A stretch of DNA of 64,000 nucleotides from assembly GCA_963556195.1 (NCBI GenBank), contig OY744537.1, positions 14,365,243 through 14,429,242 on the forward strand. Direction: 5' to 3'. This document shows, in pieces, positions 12,652-23,975 of the stretch. The stretch's first letter is position 1. Each line of letters opens with the position of its first letter. Under the pieces are notes generated by a model that had not been told where the DNA came from, searched no databases, and worked only from the letters and a program-made list of their open reading frames with translations. The position numbers and the translations under genes are program-made. This DNA is from Sepiola atlantica (lineage: Eukaryota > Mollusca > Cephalopoda > Sepiida > Sepiolidae).

Positions 12652-12847
12652 ATTTATCTACCTCCCACAAGGTAAGATGTGACACAAGGTCGGGAAAGTG
12701 GGATTAGATAAGCCAGCAATAAACTAACCTCTTATCAAAGGGTGAGAAGGCAAAGCCTTGGAGGGTGGACATCCTAGACCTGCAACGCAAAGCGTGCAGT
12801 ATCCATCGGAACAGATACTACACATTGATCTTAGCCAAAAGGCCAAG
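12652..12847 (-). mobile_element. U2-snRNA-headed SINE, copy 1 (short form)
   Basis: Read on the minus strand, it opens with CTTGGCCTTTTGGCTAAGAT and TGTAGTATCTGTTCCGATGG. This is nt ~10-46 of U2 snRNA, including the GTAGTA branch-site pairing element. The body follows with an internal deletion, and the tail is GGGAGGTAGATAAAT. With copy 2 it forms a dimer bounded by an 11-bp direct repeat CGTTAAAGGTC (12,638-12,648 and 13,208-13,218), which looks like a TSD. Confidence 0.85.
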
Positions 12848-12865
12848 TTTTCCGTTAAGGGTGTT

Positions 12866-13202
12866 ATTTAACCCCTACCCACAATAGGAATATGTGACAC
12901 AAGGTCGGAAAGTGGGATTTGAAAAGCCAGCGCTCGAGAAGATGAGCACTCTGGCCATCTAAAAATTGCCTGGGCAGCCCCGTCGGCATTCCCCGGTAGG
13001 GGCGCCTCAGGCAGTAAGCAATTAACTTACTCCTCCCCAAAGAGGGGAGGCGAAGCCTGGGAGGGTGGACCTCCTAGAACTGCACAGGACAGACCCATAG
13101 ACCGGCGTAAATCAAGCCCCGAAGGCCAAGACAATACCAGTCTATGGGGTGCAGTATCCATCGGAACAGATACTACACTTTGATCTTAGCCAAAAGGCCA
13201 AG
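12866..13202 (-). mobile_element. U2-snRNA-headed SINE, copy 2 (long form)
   Basis: This is a long minus-strand copy. It has the U2 5' domain at 13,163-13,202, then a body carrying CCGGTCTATGGGTCTGTCC, the GGAGGAGTAAGTTAATTGC block and the CGACGGGGCTGCCCAGGC block. The tail contains ACTTTCCGACCTTGTGTCAC. The junction with copy 1 carries a diverged TSD-like CCGTTAAGGGTG. Copies 1 and 2 therefore inserted as a dimer, or one inserted into the TSD of the other. Confidence 0.9.
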
Positions 13203-13218
13203 TTTTCCGTTAAAGGTC

Positions 13219-13482
13219 GGTTGTGAAATCGTAAGGTGATAATTTGATGCAAAACTAACATAGAAATCTGAAGAGCCGTGCTAAGTTTGACATATCATTT
13301 TCGTAGGTCTGTCACGCTTAAGTTTTACATAGAATGTTCTCTTGAAGAATATTCGTTCCTCTTTAACGTTTTGTAAAAGTATTTGATAATCTAAACATGT
13401 GGAGCTTAATTGATATATGATCAAACTTTAAAAAAATGTTAGTTATAACATAAATTTTAGAACGTGTGTTAAAACTACAGTG
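13219..13482. repeat. Single TCTGTCACGCTTAAGTTT repeat unit
   Basis: A unit at about 13,303-13,345 (GTCTGTCACGCTTAAGTTTT ... ATAGAATGTTCTC) belongs to the degenerate family that is tandem at 41,230-42,170. The remainder is unremarkable. Confidence 0.6.
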
Positions 13483-13540
<58 letters not shown>

Positions 13541-13541
13541 T

Positions 13542-13631
<90 letters not shown>

Positions 13632-13632
13632 T
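13483..13632. repeat. (TCA)n trinucleotide tract
   Basis: About 150 bp of TCA on the plus strand with one TTA interruption near 13,540. Poly-His, poly-Asp and poly-Met open frames over it are artefacts. It is probably the 3' tail of the adjacent minus-strand LINE. Confidence 0.97.
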
Positions 13633-13911
13633 GTTCTGTGGTCTGAATGACAAAGATGACATGGCAACCAGCTTTCTCCAACTCTACCGACCTTCTGCCT
13701 CCGTGAGCGTACTACTCAGCGCCAGCCCTGTCCACTCTCGGATGTTGTCCTCCCATCACTTTCTTTGTCTGTCTCTTCTTCTTCCTCCCTAAACAGTTTC
13801 TTGTAGCATAGTCTTTGCAAGACCTGGTGAACGTGTGACATGGTCGTATCACTTCATTTTCCTTCCTTTTTAACAGTGGTCAGTAAATCTTCATATGGCC
13901 TGACTGCTTGT

Positions 13912-14225
13912 TTTATTTACTCCTCCCCAGGAGTTAGACACAAGGCCAGTTTTATCTTACTCCCACAAGTAAGATGTGACCCAAGATCGGGTCGAGAAAG
14001 TGGGGTTTGAAAAGCCAGCGCTCGAGAGGTGAGCACTCTGGCCATTTAAAAATTGGCTGGGCAGCCCCGTCGGCATTCCCCGGTAGGGGCGCCTCAGACA
14101 GTAAGCAATAAACTTACTCCTCCCCAAAGAGGGGAGGCAAAGCCTGGGAGGGTGGACCTCCTAGAACTGCACAGGACAGGCGTGCAGTATCCCTCGGAAC
14201 AGATACTACACTTTGATCTTAGCCA
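13912..14225 (-). mobile_element. U2-snRNA-headed SINE, copy 3, nested with 9-bp TSD
   Basis: On the minus strand the insert begins TGGCTAAGATCAAAGTGTAG (U2) and ends in the long tail with AACTCCTGGGGAGGAG. It is flanked by a perfect direct repeat ACTGCTTGT (13,903-13,911 and 14,226-14,234). The LINE reading frame resumes on both sides, so this is a retrotransposed insertion into an older RTE-like LINE. The U2 head is truncated by about 15 nt relative to copies 1 and 2. Confidence 0.92.
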
Positions 14226-14624
14226 ACTGCTTGTATGGATCTTTTCTTCACTTCCTCATTAGTAATGCGGTCCCTCTATGAGATTTTGAGAACCTTTCGG
14301 GAGTATCTCATCTCTGTGGCATGTATTATTCTCTCTATGTCCGCAGTAAGGGTCCACGACTACCACGAATACAGCAATATGGAGATGTCCAGGGAGCGTA
14401 TCAGTTTAATTTAAATTTATGTCTGAAAACCTGAAATTGGAAAAAAGATTCGTGTAACAAAGCAAACAAAATACACTGGAAGTGACTCGAGGAATAACAT
14501 CGATTTTAAAGAAAACATAAAATTAAAACAAATCTAAGCTTACTGAACGTAACCGTGACTATCAATAGGTATTCTACTTTGATTTCATTTGAAAATTCAT
14601 ACACCATGACACATCTGCTAAGAC

Positions 14625-15403
14625 ATTGTTTTTGTCTGAGTGACAACAAGTCTCCCCAAATTTCCAGTATTCTCCACCTCTTTTCGATAGCCACCGCAAA
14701 TAAATTTGCAGTATCGCAACAGCTGGGATTTTGGTGGCAATCAGCCTCCCCAAGGTCCCAGTAGTCTCTGTACTTCCAGTGGAGGTCTGGTTTGTGCTGT
14801 CCCTCCTCGGACTTCTCATCTTCCTTGACCCTATGCAAATATTTTGTATGGTGTACACCTAGGCTGGTACCATTTTTTTTGGGGGGGGGGCGGAGGAGCT
14901 GATGTATTATTATTATTTTTACTCACTAGGATTTCTAACACAGGTCATAATCAATGATTGCTCGTTGATAATCACCGGTGGTATACCCTGGAGTCTGAGT
15001 GACAAAAAGTCTCCCCAGACTTATTACTATTATATGTACTTACTAGGAGTTCTCACGCAGGGCATCACCAGTGATTGATCACTGATAATCATCGGTGGTG
15101 TTCCCTGGAGTCTGAGTGACAACAAGTCTCCCCAGGTTCCCAGTACTCTTCACCTCTTTCGATAACTATTGCAAACGACTTTGCGTTGTTAAAACAGAAA
15201 CTTACCATCGATTTCTCGCTGGCAACGACCATTAGTCTTCTCTGGAATTTGGATGGCAATAAGCCTCCCCAAGGTCCCAGTCCTCTCTGAACTCTCCAAG
15301 TGGAGGTCTTGTTAGTACCTTCCCTCCTCGGTCTTTCCATCCCCCTTGACTCTTCAATACCATTTTGTGTGGTATCAGCCAAGGTTGGTTCCATAACCTT
15401 TTT
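14625..15403 (-). repeat. Repeated 3' UTR of the REL-type LINE (family B)
   Basis: At least three related blocks share GTCTGAGTGACAACAAGTCT and CTCCCCA: about 14,625-14,880, 14,921-15,024 and 15,036-15,403. The first and third also share the AGCCTCCCCAAGGTCCCAGT ... CCTTGAC segment. They lie on the 3' side of the minus-strand LINE at 15,404-17,020. Related pieces recur at 33,360-33,650 and 53,740-54,012. Short minus-strand open frames here look like untranslated tail. Confidence 0.65.
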
Positions 15404-17020
15404 TTTAAGGGGCAGATAGTTGAAGAAATTTTTTGCCTTTTTTATTCTTTGAATTCATGTGGTGGTGTGTTTTTGTGTATTTGTTTTCTTTCTATTGCAA
15501 CTTGCAGTTCGACTGTGTATTTGCTTCGTTTTTTTTTGTCTCCTTGAACTTCACTCTGTGCTCTTCTAGTACAGCAATATCTACGATTTGGCAGAATTTT
15601 TCTTTCTTGTCCGTTATTATGACACCCGGTTTCTTTACTTGTATGATTTTTATCTGTTTGCACCTTAATATCCCAAAGAGTTTTGTGATTTTCATTTTCC
15701 AGTATTGTGTCTGGTTTAGGGTTGTACCCTTGTCTTGTTTTGTCCGCGTCTTCGAAATACGTTTGTTTGCATAGTTCACAGTGTACTTCTTTTCCCACAC
15801 AGTCAGATCTCTTTTTATATTATTTTTGGGCGAGTTTGCTACATTAACTTATGTGATTAACTGTTTCCTCTCTTTGTCCACACAGTCTGCATTTACTGTT
15901 TTCCTGGGTTTTATTTATTTTAGCTTTAATGTTGTTTGTCCTGATTTCATTGTTCAGTGCAGCAGTCAGTAACGATTCCATTTCTCTGTTCAAGTGTCCT
16001 TTTCTTAGCAATGCCCAACCATCTCCGTCGGTCTATTCTGTTGTCAGTCTTATGAAACATCCATGTAGTTATTTTTCTTTCTACTTTTCTTTCCTTGTAT
16101 TTTTGTTTCTGGTTTTGATGTTTCTTGCGTTATTCATTGCGACGGTGTATATTACTGCGGTGATAAACCTTTCTGTGTTCTGGGCTTTGTATTTCTCAAG
16201 CTTTTTTTTGTGTCTTCAACACATTCCTCTATACTTATCAGTCTTCTCCCCCCCCCTTCGTTTCTTTTCACGTAGAGTCCGTTCACATCGTCGTTTGGCC
16301 GTAGCGCGTTGTGCATGCCCATTCATTTTCTAGTTCTCTGGTCAAGGTGCCTGAGTTCTACTTTGCTCCAGCTTATGAATGATCCAGAGTATCTTATTAA
16401 TGATACTGCCTAGGGGTAAATTCCTTTTACTAGATTTCTGCTATATAATTTCGTTTCTAAGAGTTACCTTGTTTTTTGCAAATATTCGTTTTCTAATCTT
16501 CTCTTTCAATTCGTGTAGATTTGATGGTGTCTGCTCCCAGAACTACCAAATATGTATAGCTCTCCTGTTCGCCTAGCGCCCTTATCCACTCTTTGGTTGG
16601 ACAGTTCCATGCCCTCTGTCGTCTCTAGTTTTCACCTTCTTATCTCAAGCAGTGCACACTATTCCATTTCGAATTCAATTAGAATCGTATTTATCAGCTT
16701 TTCCAGTTTCCGTTTAATTTTTGTATATAGTTTCAGGTCGTCCATATACATGATGCGGTTTATTCTTTATTCTGTAAACTTTTATTCGGCATCACATTTT
16801 CTGAATATGTAGTTGAGTGGCATCATGGCTATGATAAACAGTCTCCTTGGAAAATGCCTCTCTGCATTTTTATCTGAGTCAGGTGTTGCCCTCCAGCTGT
16901 CAGTTATAATCTCCATGTTTCCATTGCTTTCTTAATAAGATTAATAATTCTTTCGGGTATCTTGTACATTTTTAAGTATTCAATTATACATTCTTGTGGG
17001 ATTCTGTAGTAGGCATTTTT
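15404..17020 (-). pseudogene. LINE with RT and REL-endonuclease remnants (family B, copy 1)
   Basis: The minus strand carries, in order, the following remnants. KNAYYRIPQECIIEYLKMYK (about 17,015-16,960) is an RT fingers/palm segment. RGIFQGDC is near 16,850. An intact YMDD catalytic motif sits at 16,737-16,748, followed by DLKLYTKIKRKLEKLI. ENENHKTLWDIKVQTDK lies near 15,700-15,650. A degenerate restriction-like endonuclease core reads PGVIITDKKEKFCQIVDIAV near 15,620-15,560. In R2/R4-like LINEs the core is PD...(D/E)xK; here the first Asp is Gly. Many stops and frameshifts separate the blocks, and the N-terminus and the GALG C-terminal block are missing. The product would have been the RT/endonuclease for target-primed insertion. 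This copy is dead. Confidence 0.8.
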
Positions 17021-17559
17021 GTATGATTATTTTTGTAATTATTATTATTAACATCATTACTATTCTTTATTATTTTTATATAGATAGAAGTGAAGAGACT
17101 AATCATTTTGCCATCTAACTTACATTCGTGTTTGTAGTGTGTACACACGTACTTATGTAAATTAGATTGCGACGCTGAAAAGAGAGAATCATTATTTCTC
17201 TACATGTTCACAGATATACTAAGAACTATTCCAGAGTAGTTGAATAAATATAGAGTGAGAGAAATAGATAGATAGCTAAACATGATATGCGTGACTAGTT
17301 CAGTTTTAAAAAGTTTTTTATACTAATGGGTCACCAGTTATCGGAGAAGTAAGAATAAGAAAGATCTTGATAAATTATGCTCTTCGACGTGCTGCCATGA
17401 ATAGTTGTGCCATTTTCAAAAATGTCAATGAATTCCCTCAGAATATGATTTGGAAAATCATTTATGAGGACCAATAAGAGGGTCAGCCCGGATCGGATCT
17501 TTTTAGTTGTTTATTTTAGCAAATCATTTTATATTATTTTTTACCCCGCCTAATAACCA
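17021..17559. other. No feature recognised
   Basis: Upstream truncation side of the LINE, with a short TTATTA run near 17,035-17,055. Nothing else is identifiable. Confidence 0.5.
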
Positions 17560-17838
17560 GGTATTGTCCGGGCCTTTGGGTCTGGATTTACGCCGGTCTA
17601 TTGGGGGTTGTCCGTCCTGTGCAGTTCTAGGAGGTGCACCCTCCCAGACTTTGCCTCCCCTCTTTGGGGAGGAGTAAGTTTATTGCTTACTGTCTGAGGC
17701 GCCTATACCGGGGAATGCCGACGGGGCTGCCCAGGCAATTTTTAAATGTGCAGAGTGCTCACCTCTCGAGCGTTGGCTTATCTAATCCCACTTTCCCGAC
17801 CTTGTGTTACATCTTACCTTGTGGGAGGTAGATAAATA
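17560..17838 (+). mobile_element. U2-SINE family, copy 4, head lost
   Basis: It begins inside the body (CAGGTATTGTCCGGGCCTTT). It carries the GGAGGAGTAAGTTTATTGC and CCGGGGAATGCCGACGGGG blocks and ends in the short-type tail GTGGGAGGTAGATAAATA followed by poly-A. The U2 head is absent, consistent with 5' truncation during reverse transcription. Confidence 0.88.
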
Positions 17839-19350
17839 AAAAAAAAAATTATTTTTAATATGAATATAAAAATTTAAATAGAAGCATCATCGCGTCGTCC
17901 TAATCAGTTATTAATTGGACTAAATTGTTATAAGACTATATTGATTATATTATCTACATATTAGAAGATTATATTAATTGGACTGTATTGTTATAATTAT
18001 ATGTTGTCAATGTAAAGTTGTCATAATCGCAGCTAGATTGTGAAACAAAATACATCGTTTGCTTGTTAAGGAAAGAAAAGGTAATGAAAACTAAATAAGA
18101 AGGCTTGTGCCGATAATAGCTTGGAAACGCACTTTACCGATGTTTATTTAAAGCCTCAATCTCTATTTTCATTAAGTCTTAATATATTAGGGTTTTTTTG
18201 TTTGTTTTTTAAAAATAATTATTAATAATTCTATTGTCTGCCGCTCCTGTTGCAGCTGATGACGATTCGACGTTGTATGACTCGCATTATTGTTAAACTG
18301 CGAGCATTCAAACAAATTAAAACATAACATTAACTTGCTGGAAAGTAAATATTCGTTAGTTATTGTGACACTAGTTTATTTAAAGTTCATTATGTTTAAT
18401 AAATTAGACTAATTAACATTGTTCGCTTCAACTAAAAAAAGAAGAAAACTGATAAAAGTGTTAGTTTTTTTTTCAGCGAAAAAGAAGAAAAAGAACAAAG
18501 CTTTTTGACAACCGTAACTTGCTTGAAATAATATTTGTTTCTTGGCCTAGTGTGAAATAATGTATACGTTTTTATTTGGTTTGTAAAAGGGTTTATTACT
18601 ATTATAAATCAACTTAACTCGTTGTATGTGTTTAAAAAAGACGTTACAACTAGATTTGCCTCGAGAGTAATCTACAATCACCCATGAAATTTTCAAGAGT
18701 GAAAACAAACGATCCTAGCATTTCATAAAGACAACATACTAAATCCTTTTTAATACACAGAATATTGTATCTTCTATTGTGATATCCAAGTAATTTTAAT
18801 AAAAAAGTAGGTCAATATCTATTTAAAAAGTAATTGTTTATCTTAAGTCCGACAAACATAGAGAAATGTAAAAAAAATTCTCTTTATCAAATTCGTAAGT
18901 GGTTGGTGCTCTTTCGGCTATAAAAGAAAAAATGTGCATCGTCTAACAAACTTTTTCAACCGAATAAGTATTTTTCCAAAGAACCGAAGATTAATAACAT
19001 TTTTAGTGTAAAAAACATGCTGAAATGGTAAAATGGGAGAAAGGCTAGTCAGAATCAAATATCGATTTGTCGGATGCAATACTATGTAGGTATAACTTCG
19101 AGAATATGACTGACTATTATAGTTATATATAGATGAAAAATCAACCCCTCGAAGTTAAAACAGAGGCGAGCCAAAACGGCAGATGCTGTACACACAAGGC
19201 GCTCGATATTCTTCCAGATAGAGTTTCATGACAATAATAAATAACTAAAACAATCATAAATAGTTACAATATTTAGAATAACAACAATAATTAGTAATTA
19301 AATAAATCAATGAATAATTAAACTTAACGCTGATAAGATAGGCCCCTTTA
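17839..19350. other. No gene or clear repeat recognised
   Basis: AT-rich DNA. The block CAGCTGATGACGATTCGACG at 18,254 faintly recalls retroelement 3'-end or hammerhead signatures, but it lacks GAAA. Confidence 0.45.
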
Positions 19351-19399
19351 AACTATTTATTATTGGTATATATGCAGAGTGGATGACATCATCGATTTC

Positions 19400-19835
19400 T
19401 GACGTCATCCATTAAAAAAGTTGTGGGGATAATTTTACACAGTTATTGTCGTCATTTAAGTATGATGTCATCCATTAGACCGCTATTTATCTACGTCCCA
19501 CACTGTAGAATGTGACACAAGGTCGGAAAGTGGGTATGCACCCCAGAGAAGGAGAGCTAGCGGCTTTTAAAAAATTGCCTGGGCAGATCGCCTCAGACAT
19601 TAAGTATTAAACTTAATCCTCCCCAAAGAGGGGAGGCAAGGCCTGGGAGCGTTACCTCCCAGAACTGCGCAGGACAGACCCATTGACCGGCATAAATCCA
19701 GGCCCGAAGATCCGGACAATACCAGTATGGGGTGCAGTATCCATCGGATCTTGGCCAAAAAGCCAATTACGAGGGCGCGAGAAATCCTTTATGACGTCAT
19801 GATATAATGGATTTGGACATCTTTTAGTGACGTCA
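19400..19835. promoter_or_regulatory. Cluster of three TGACGTCA palindromes
   Basis: Perfect CRE-type octamers occur at 19,400-19,407, 19,792-19,799 and 19,828-19,835, with a near match (GATGTCATCC) at about 19,463. CREB/ATF factors bind this sequence in animals. No gene or promoter is visible nearby, so function is unproven. The first octamer and the near match share a downstream CCATTA, so a degenerate repeat could explain part of the cluster. Confidence 0.35.
19487..19768 (-). mobile_element. U2-SINE family, copy 5, diverged
   Basis: The minus-strand copy retains a short U2 remnant (TTGGCTTTTTGGCCAAGATC), the body with GGGTCTGTCCTGCGCAG, and a GGGAGGTAACGCTCCCAGGC block. Part of the CGACGGGG region is deleted. 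It is the most diverged copy seen. No convincing TSD was found. Confidence 0.8.
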
Positions 19836-19917
19836 TCAGCTGTGCACGCTTATCATTTTTATCTTAACGGTCTGTGACCCGTTTACCTCGATAGTTTACC
19901 CATTAAAATGCATTGTT

Positions 19918-20115
19918 TTAGATACGCCCGTCGCTCCATCCGTCGACCTGTCACGCCTTTGTTTGAAATAACATTTCCATCCAGAATCGCATTTTAATTT
20001 TTTGTTGTTGTTATAAGTGATTCTGGCTGCCAGCTACTTTTGGCGTTGGTCTGTCACATGAGTTTGAAATAGCATTTCCGATGGTCTATCACGCATAAGA
20101 ATGTTTTTAACATGT
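19918..20115 (+). repeat. Degenerate TCTGTCACGC/TTGAAATA repeat units
   Basis: Three loosely spaced units (CCTGTCACGCCTTTGTTTGA, GGTCTGTCACATGAGTTTGA, GGTCTATCACGCATAAGAAT) match the family arrayed at 41,230-42,170. Confidence 0.65.
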
Positions 20116-20379
20116 TACACTTTTAATGGATATTCGCTTCGATTTACTCTTCCCGGGAAGATTAGTATTGGCTTTCTAATCGGATCAGATGACAACCTAA
20201 AAAGGCATTTATATCCTCCTTGGGGATTTCTTCTTTCTTTCTTTTTTTTTCTTCTCTCGCATGAAAGAATGTTTTAAACATCTTGGATTAATATTTGACC
20301 GACTTTTCATTGAAGAAGGAAATGAAACATTCGATCAACTTATTTGGAATTCGGAGAAGCATCTTTTTTATTCGCATCA

Positions 20380-21340
20380 GCATCAGACTCTGATTGTCAG
20401 CCTCCTCCTGCTGCCCCCTTCCTAAATTCTCCTTTTCTAAATCTTACCCCTCTCCTTCTTTATCATTCTCTCGCTACCCCTCTTTCTTTTATTCTCCTTC
20501 TCTACCTTTTTTCTTCAATTATCTTTCTTTTTCTCTCTCTCACCATCGATTTCGTATACATTTCTCTTTTTATCCCCCCCTTTCTTTATCTCTCTATTTC
20601 TCTCTCTACCTTCCTTTCTTTATTGTATATCTATTTATTTATCTGGGGTACTCTCTCTCTCTCTTTTTCTCTCTCTCTATATATATCTATCTATCATCTA
20701 TTCATCTCTTTTTCCTACTTATCCCTTTCTTTATTTCCCTCTTTCTTTATTTTACTCTCTCTCTCTCACTTTCTATATATTTATATATACATCTATCTTT
20801 CTCCATTTACCCTTCCAGCTCTCTTTCTATTTCTCTCTGTGCCCGTGTCCTTCTCTATTTCAATTTATCTCTCTATTTATCTATCTCAGACTTTTTTATT
20901 TTCCCACTATCTCTTTCTATTACTTTCTCAATCTATTTATCTACCCTCACTCTCTCCCTCTCTCTCTCTCTCTCTCTCTATTTCATTGTCTCTGTCTTTC
21001 TCCCCCCTCTTCTTTCCCTCGTTCGTGTCTCTCAATGTCTATTTTTTCCATTTTTCTCTTTCAATCTATCTGACTTTTTAATGTTTTTTCTCTCTCTATG
21101 ACTCTCTCCTCTCTATCGATTTATGTCTCTGTCCTTATTTCTGTCACCCTTTCTTTATTTCTTTAACCCTCTTTTCCCCTATCTATCTCTCTCTCTCTCT
21201 ATATATATATATTTCTTTTTCCCTATTTCTTTTTCTTTAACGCTGACTGTATCTATATTTCCTCATCTCATTCTTTATCTGTTTATTTCTAATTTCTATT
21301 TTTACCCCACCCCTCTCACTCTCCCGCCCCCACTCTCCTT
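20380..21340. repeat. Pyrimidine-rich (CT/TTTC) tract, ~960 bp
   Basis: The plus strand is overwhelmingly C+T, with CTCT, TTTCT and TATCT words. Open frames of over 230 codons rich in Ser, Leu, Phe and Tyr arise from composition alone. The long one-strand bias could favour triplex or H-DNA structures. Confidence 0.9.
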
Positions 21341-22540
21341 CAATATTTACGCAAGATAGAAATATTTGGAAAATGTCTTCTGAAAATTTGACCGACTTTT
21401 TGCGAAAATAATTCACTCGATTTACTAAAAAAGATAAAAATTAAAATTAAAAAAAAAAAACGAAGCACTGAAACGAATTCGTTTTTAACGGATTAAAACG
21501 GCTGTAAAAATAATTTTGCGGCTGTGAAATGTCATTTTGTAAATTTTCGTTTTCCGAATTTCTTTATTAAAATAAAGCAAATGTTCGTATTAATTGCTAT
21601 ATTTATAAGTGGAGAGTGCTCAATGTTGGTGATAGAGCTTCATAGATCTGTTTCAATAGCAACTTATGTTCATTATACCAAATAGATCCCACATGGTGGC
21701 TGTCACTGTTTATATTATGGAGCGAGTCATACTAGGAGGGGAAAATTGTTTGAACCAGGTACGTGTCATCGTCTTCATTGTTTTCAATTACGTTATTTTT
21801 ATTTGAGAAGGGGTGGTGCAAGATTTATCAGAGGTGCGATTATGTTCGTAATTATAAAGATTTTTTAAAGATTTATTAATAGTAAGTGTGTACATAAACT
21901 ATAAAAAAGGACGGGATAAAATATAATTCGCCAGTGTTCGCACTGATATTCATATTCACATAAAATAACGTCTAAATCGACAAAGTTTAAAACAAGTAAT
22001 AAAGAAGAAAGAAAGAAAAGAAAAGGTCTCAAACTATTGAGTTAGAAAAGAAACAAAAACGTATCAATCAATATCGAAAGAGGAAAGGATAAAAAAAACA
22101 GAAAAAAATCATTATGGATATAGAGTGAGGGCTTTCTTTCCGAATTAATTTTAGACATTAATTTTAGGGGCGGCTTTTCTATTTGCTTTCTATCTTCCTC
22201 TTAAACATCTGACACTTGATTTTTTTACTCGGTAACAACTATACACAGATTGACCTTATGTGTAAGAAGAACTCAGAAATCAATAATTTTTATACACACC
22301 TTCCGACATATTGTTATTTTTCAGAGCACCTTAAATCGTTGAACTTCCGTGACGTTATTTATAATTTGCTAAGATTTCGATCTGACTAAACCACTTAATT
22401 CTCGTCGGGAAATTCGGAGTTGTAAGATACTGCAAACAAGAAGCGGTTTAAAATGATGTTTATTATAGAGTGAAAAATGTATGTTCTTTTTAATGGATTT
22501 ATTATTTTACCTGTTCTTAGTTAATTTATTAAATTTATTT
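21341..22540. other. Dispersed repeat fragments, no gene
   Basis: Two short blocks have partners elsewhere. One is 21,589-21,640 (AATTGCTATATTTATAA ... GTGCTCAA), matching 24,712-24,760. The other is 21,940-21,990 (TTCGCACTGATATTCATAT ... AAATAACGTC), matching 27,872-27,920. The rest is unrecognised. Confidence 0.55.
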
Positions 22541-22557
22541 TAAATTTATTTTTACTA

Positions 22558-23429
22558 TCCGGGTTACCCGGTGTTGTCCAGTTTCGAGTGTGGGATAAAA
22601 TCACATGAACCATCATAGTAAGATGAGTTTACTTTAACAGCATCCTTAATGTTTTCAGCCTGATATTTTACCTACTGAAATATTCAGATATATGTTAATA
22701 CTCTTAAAGTAAGGCTTATAAATAGATTAATGTCATTATGTAACATGTTATAAAAAGTGTCATTAGCTTCTTTAAGCGGCAGCTAGAGACGCAAAACTAC
22801 TTCCATTATGTTTACATGCAAATTGTACATGTGAATGTACTTATATTTAAGGTACTCTCTCTAGCATGTCTTCGTTTTTAGGGACTGACATGCACACAGA
22901 CAGAGAGGACTTTTCCTTTATTGGATAATATAATATAACAAGACCCGTGTCTCGGCATTGCCCGGGTGGAGGGAAGAGTAGATATTAAGAAGAGGGTGAA
23001 AATGACAGCCACTTTTTTGGGGGGGAGGTTTATGTGGGAGAAACAGGTAATCAGGAAAAAAGTCTAATAAATATTGAAAGACGACGAAATGAATGCTTAA
23101 TTTCTGGAAACACGCATGATGGCTTAGCCTCATTGGACGCAAAATAGATTAGCATATAAAAGTTTTGGTTATTAAGCTCTGTAGTCTCACCTTAAACAGG
23201 AAAGTTCGACTTAACTTTATCAAAAAAAAAAGAAAAATATATTCTTTGATTTCATATAATTTTACTTTAAAAAAATCGGCGTGCAGAATCGAAACCGCAC
23301 ACTCTATGTTTTCAATCCTGATACGTTCCAAACTGAGCAATTCTGATATTTGTTAAGTCGTCCTTTTAAAATATCAGTCATAACAATAATCAGATATAAG
23401 TATTGGAAGTTTTAAGGGAGTTCTATCTT
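22558..23429. other. Two CCCGG-type dispersed motifs, otherwise unrecognised
   Basis: GGTTACCCGGTGTTGTCC at 22,562 and CTCGGCATTGCCCGGG at 22,952 belong to the same motif class as 25,573-25,595 and 36,806-36,823. This is a dispersed repeat signature seen in many invertebrate genomes. The remainder, including two overlapping ~60-codon frames near 23,150-23,356, shows no family. Confidence 0.45.
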
Positions 23430-23770
23430 CATGGGTCACTCAGAGGTGGGGCACATAGATATTCGGCATATAGAAGGTAACGTAGAGATTCGGGACCATT
23501 TCCATTGTCTTCCCCTGAGAATTTTATACATATGATATAAATTTCATTAAAAAAGAATATATATAGCTACTTAGGTTAAGAGGGAACTTAGAGTTTTGTG
23601 ACCACTTCCATTGTCTTCTCTAGAAAATCTTATTAATAGGATTTAAATTTCATAAACATAGGATATTTTTGAAGTTTTAAGGACGGATATTCCTTCACGG
23701 CTCCCCTTAGGGGTGCATTTAGGAATTCAAGAACCCTTTTATTGTTTTCCCTGGTGAGTTCTATATAGGA
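23430..23770 (+). repeat. Diverged tandem triplicate, ~105-130-bp units
   Basis: Related blocks appear at about 23,490 (GGGACCATTTCCATTGTCTT), 23,598 (GTGACCACTTCCATTGTCTT) and 23,728 (CAAGAACCCTTTTATTGTTT). Each is followed by a TAAATTTCAT/TATAGGA-like stretch. It is an old tandem repeat with no coding potential. Confidence 0.6.
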
Positions 23771-23975
23771 ATACACTTTTAGATGTTATGTAGATTCTCT
23801 AACCTTTCTTTCTGTAGGGAACACACAAGTATCACACACACATACACACAGATACTAAATTTCATATAGACTTAAAAAAAAAAATTTTTTTAATTTATAT
23901 TTATATTTTTATTTATTTACGTATTTTATTTTACTTATTAATTTTATTTTGGGGATAAGAAACAAGAAATGACAT

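Larger units (their letters stand above)
13483..14405 (-). pseudogene. RTE-like LINE C-terminus with (TGA)n tail, split by a SINE
   Basis: The minus strand from 14,405 to 14,235 reads SWTLTADIERIIHATEMRYS, then Val-Leu-Lys-Ile-Ser-Tyr-Arg-Asp-Arg-Ile-Thr-Asn-Glu-Glu-Val. This is the C-terminal motif block of endonuclease-reverse-transcriptase LINEs (consensus ATEMRCYRRxLxISYKDHVTNEEV). The reading resumes across the inserted SINE with RPYEDLLTTVKK (13,902 downward) and a degenerate lysine/arginine-rich stretch. Directly after the coding remnant comes (TGA)n on the element's own strand. RTE-clade LINEs are known for 3' ends made of short simple repeats, so I infer the trinucleotide tract is this element's tail. 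Only the last ~130 residues remain, with frameshifts. No endonuclease or RT core is present. Confidence 0.75.

Noticed and set aside
13443..13792. Poly-Asp, poly-Met and poly-His frames
   Set aside because: Translations of the TCA trinucleotide tract, which is better explained as the tail of the adjacent LINE.
20344..21359. Ser/Leu/Phe-rich frames of over 230 codons
   Set aside because: Compositional consequence of the pyrimidine-rich tract, in two frames at once.
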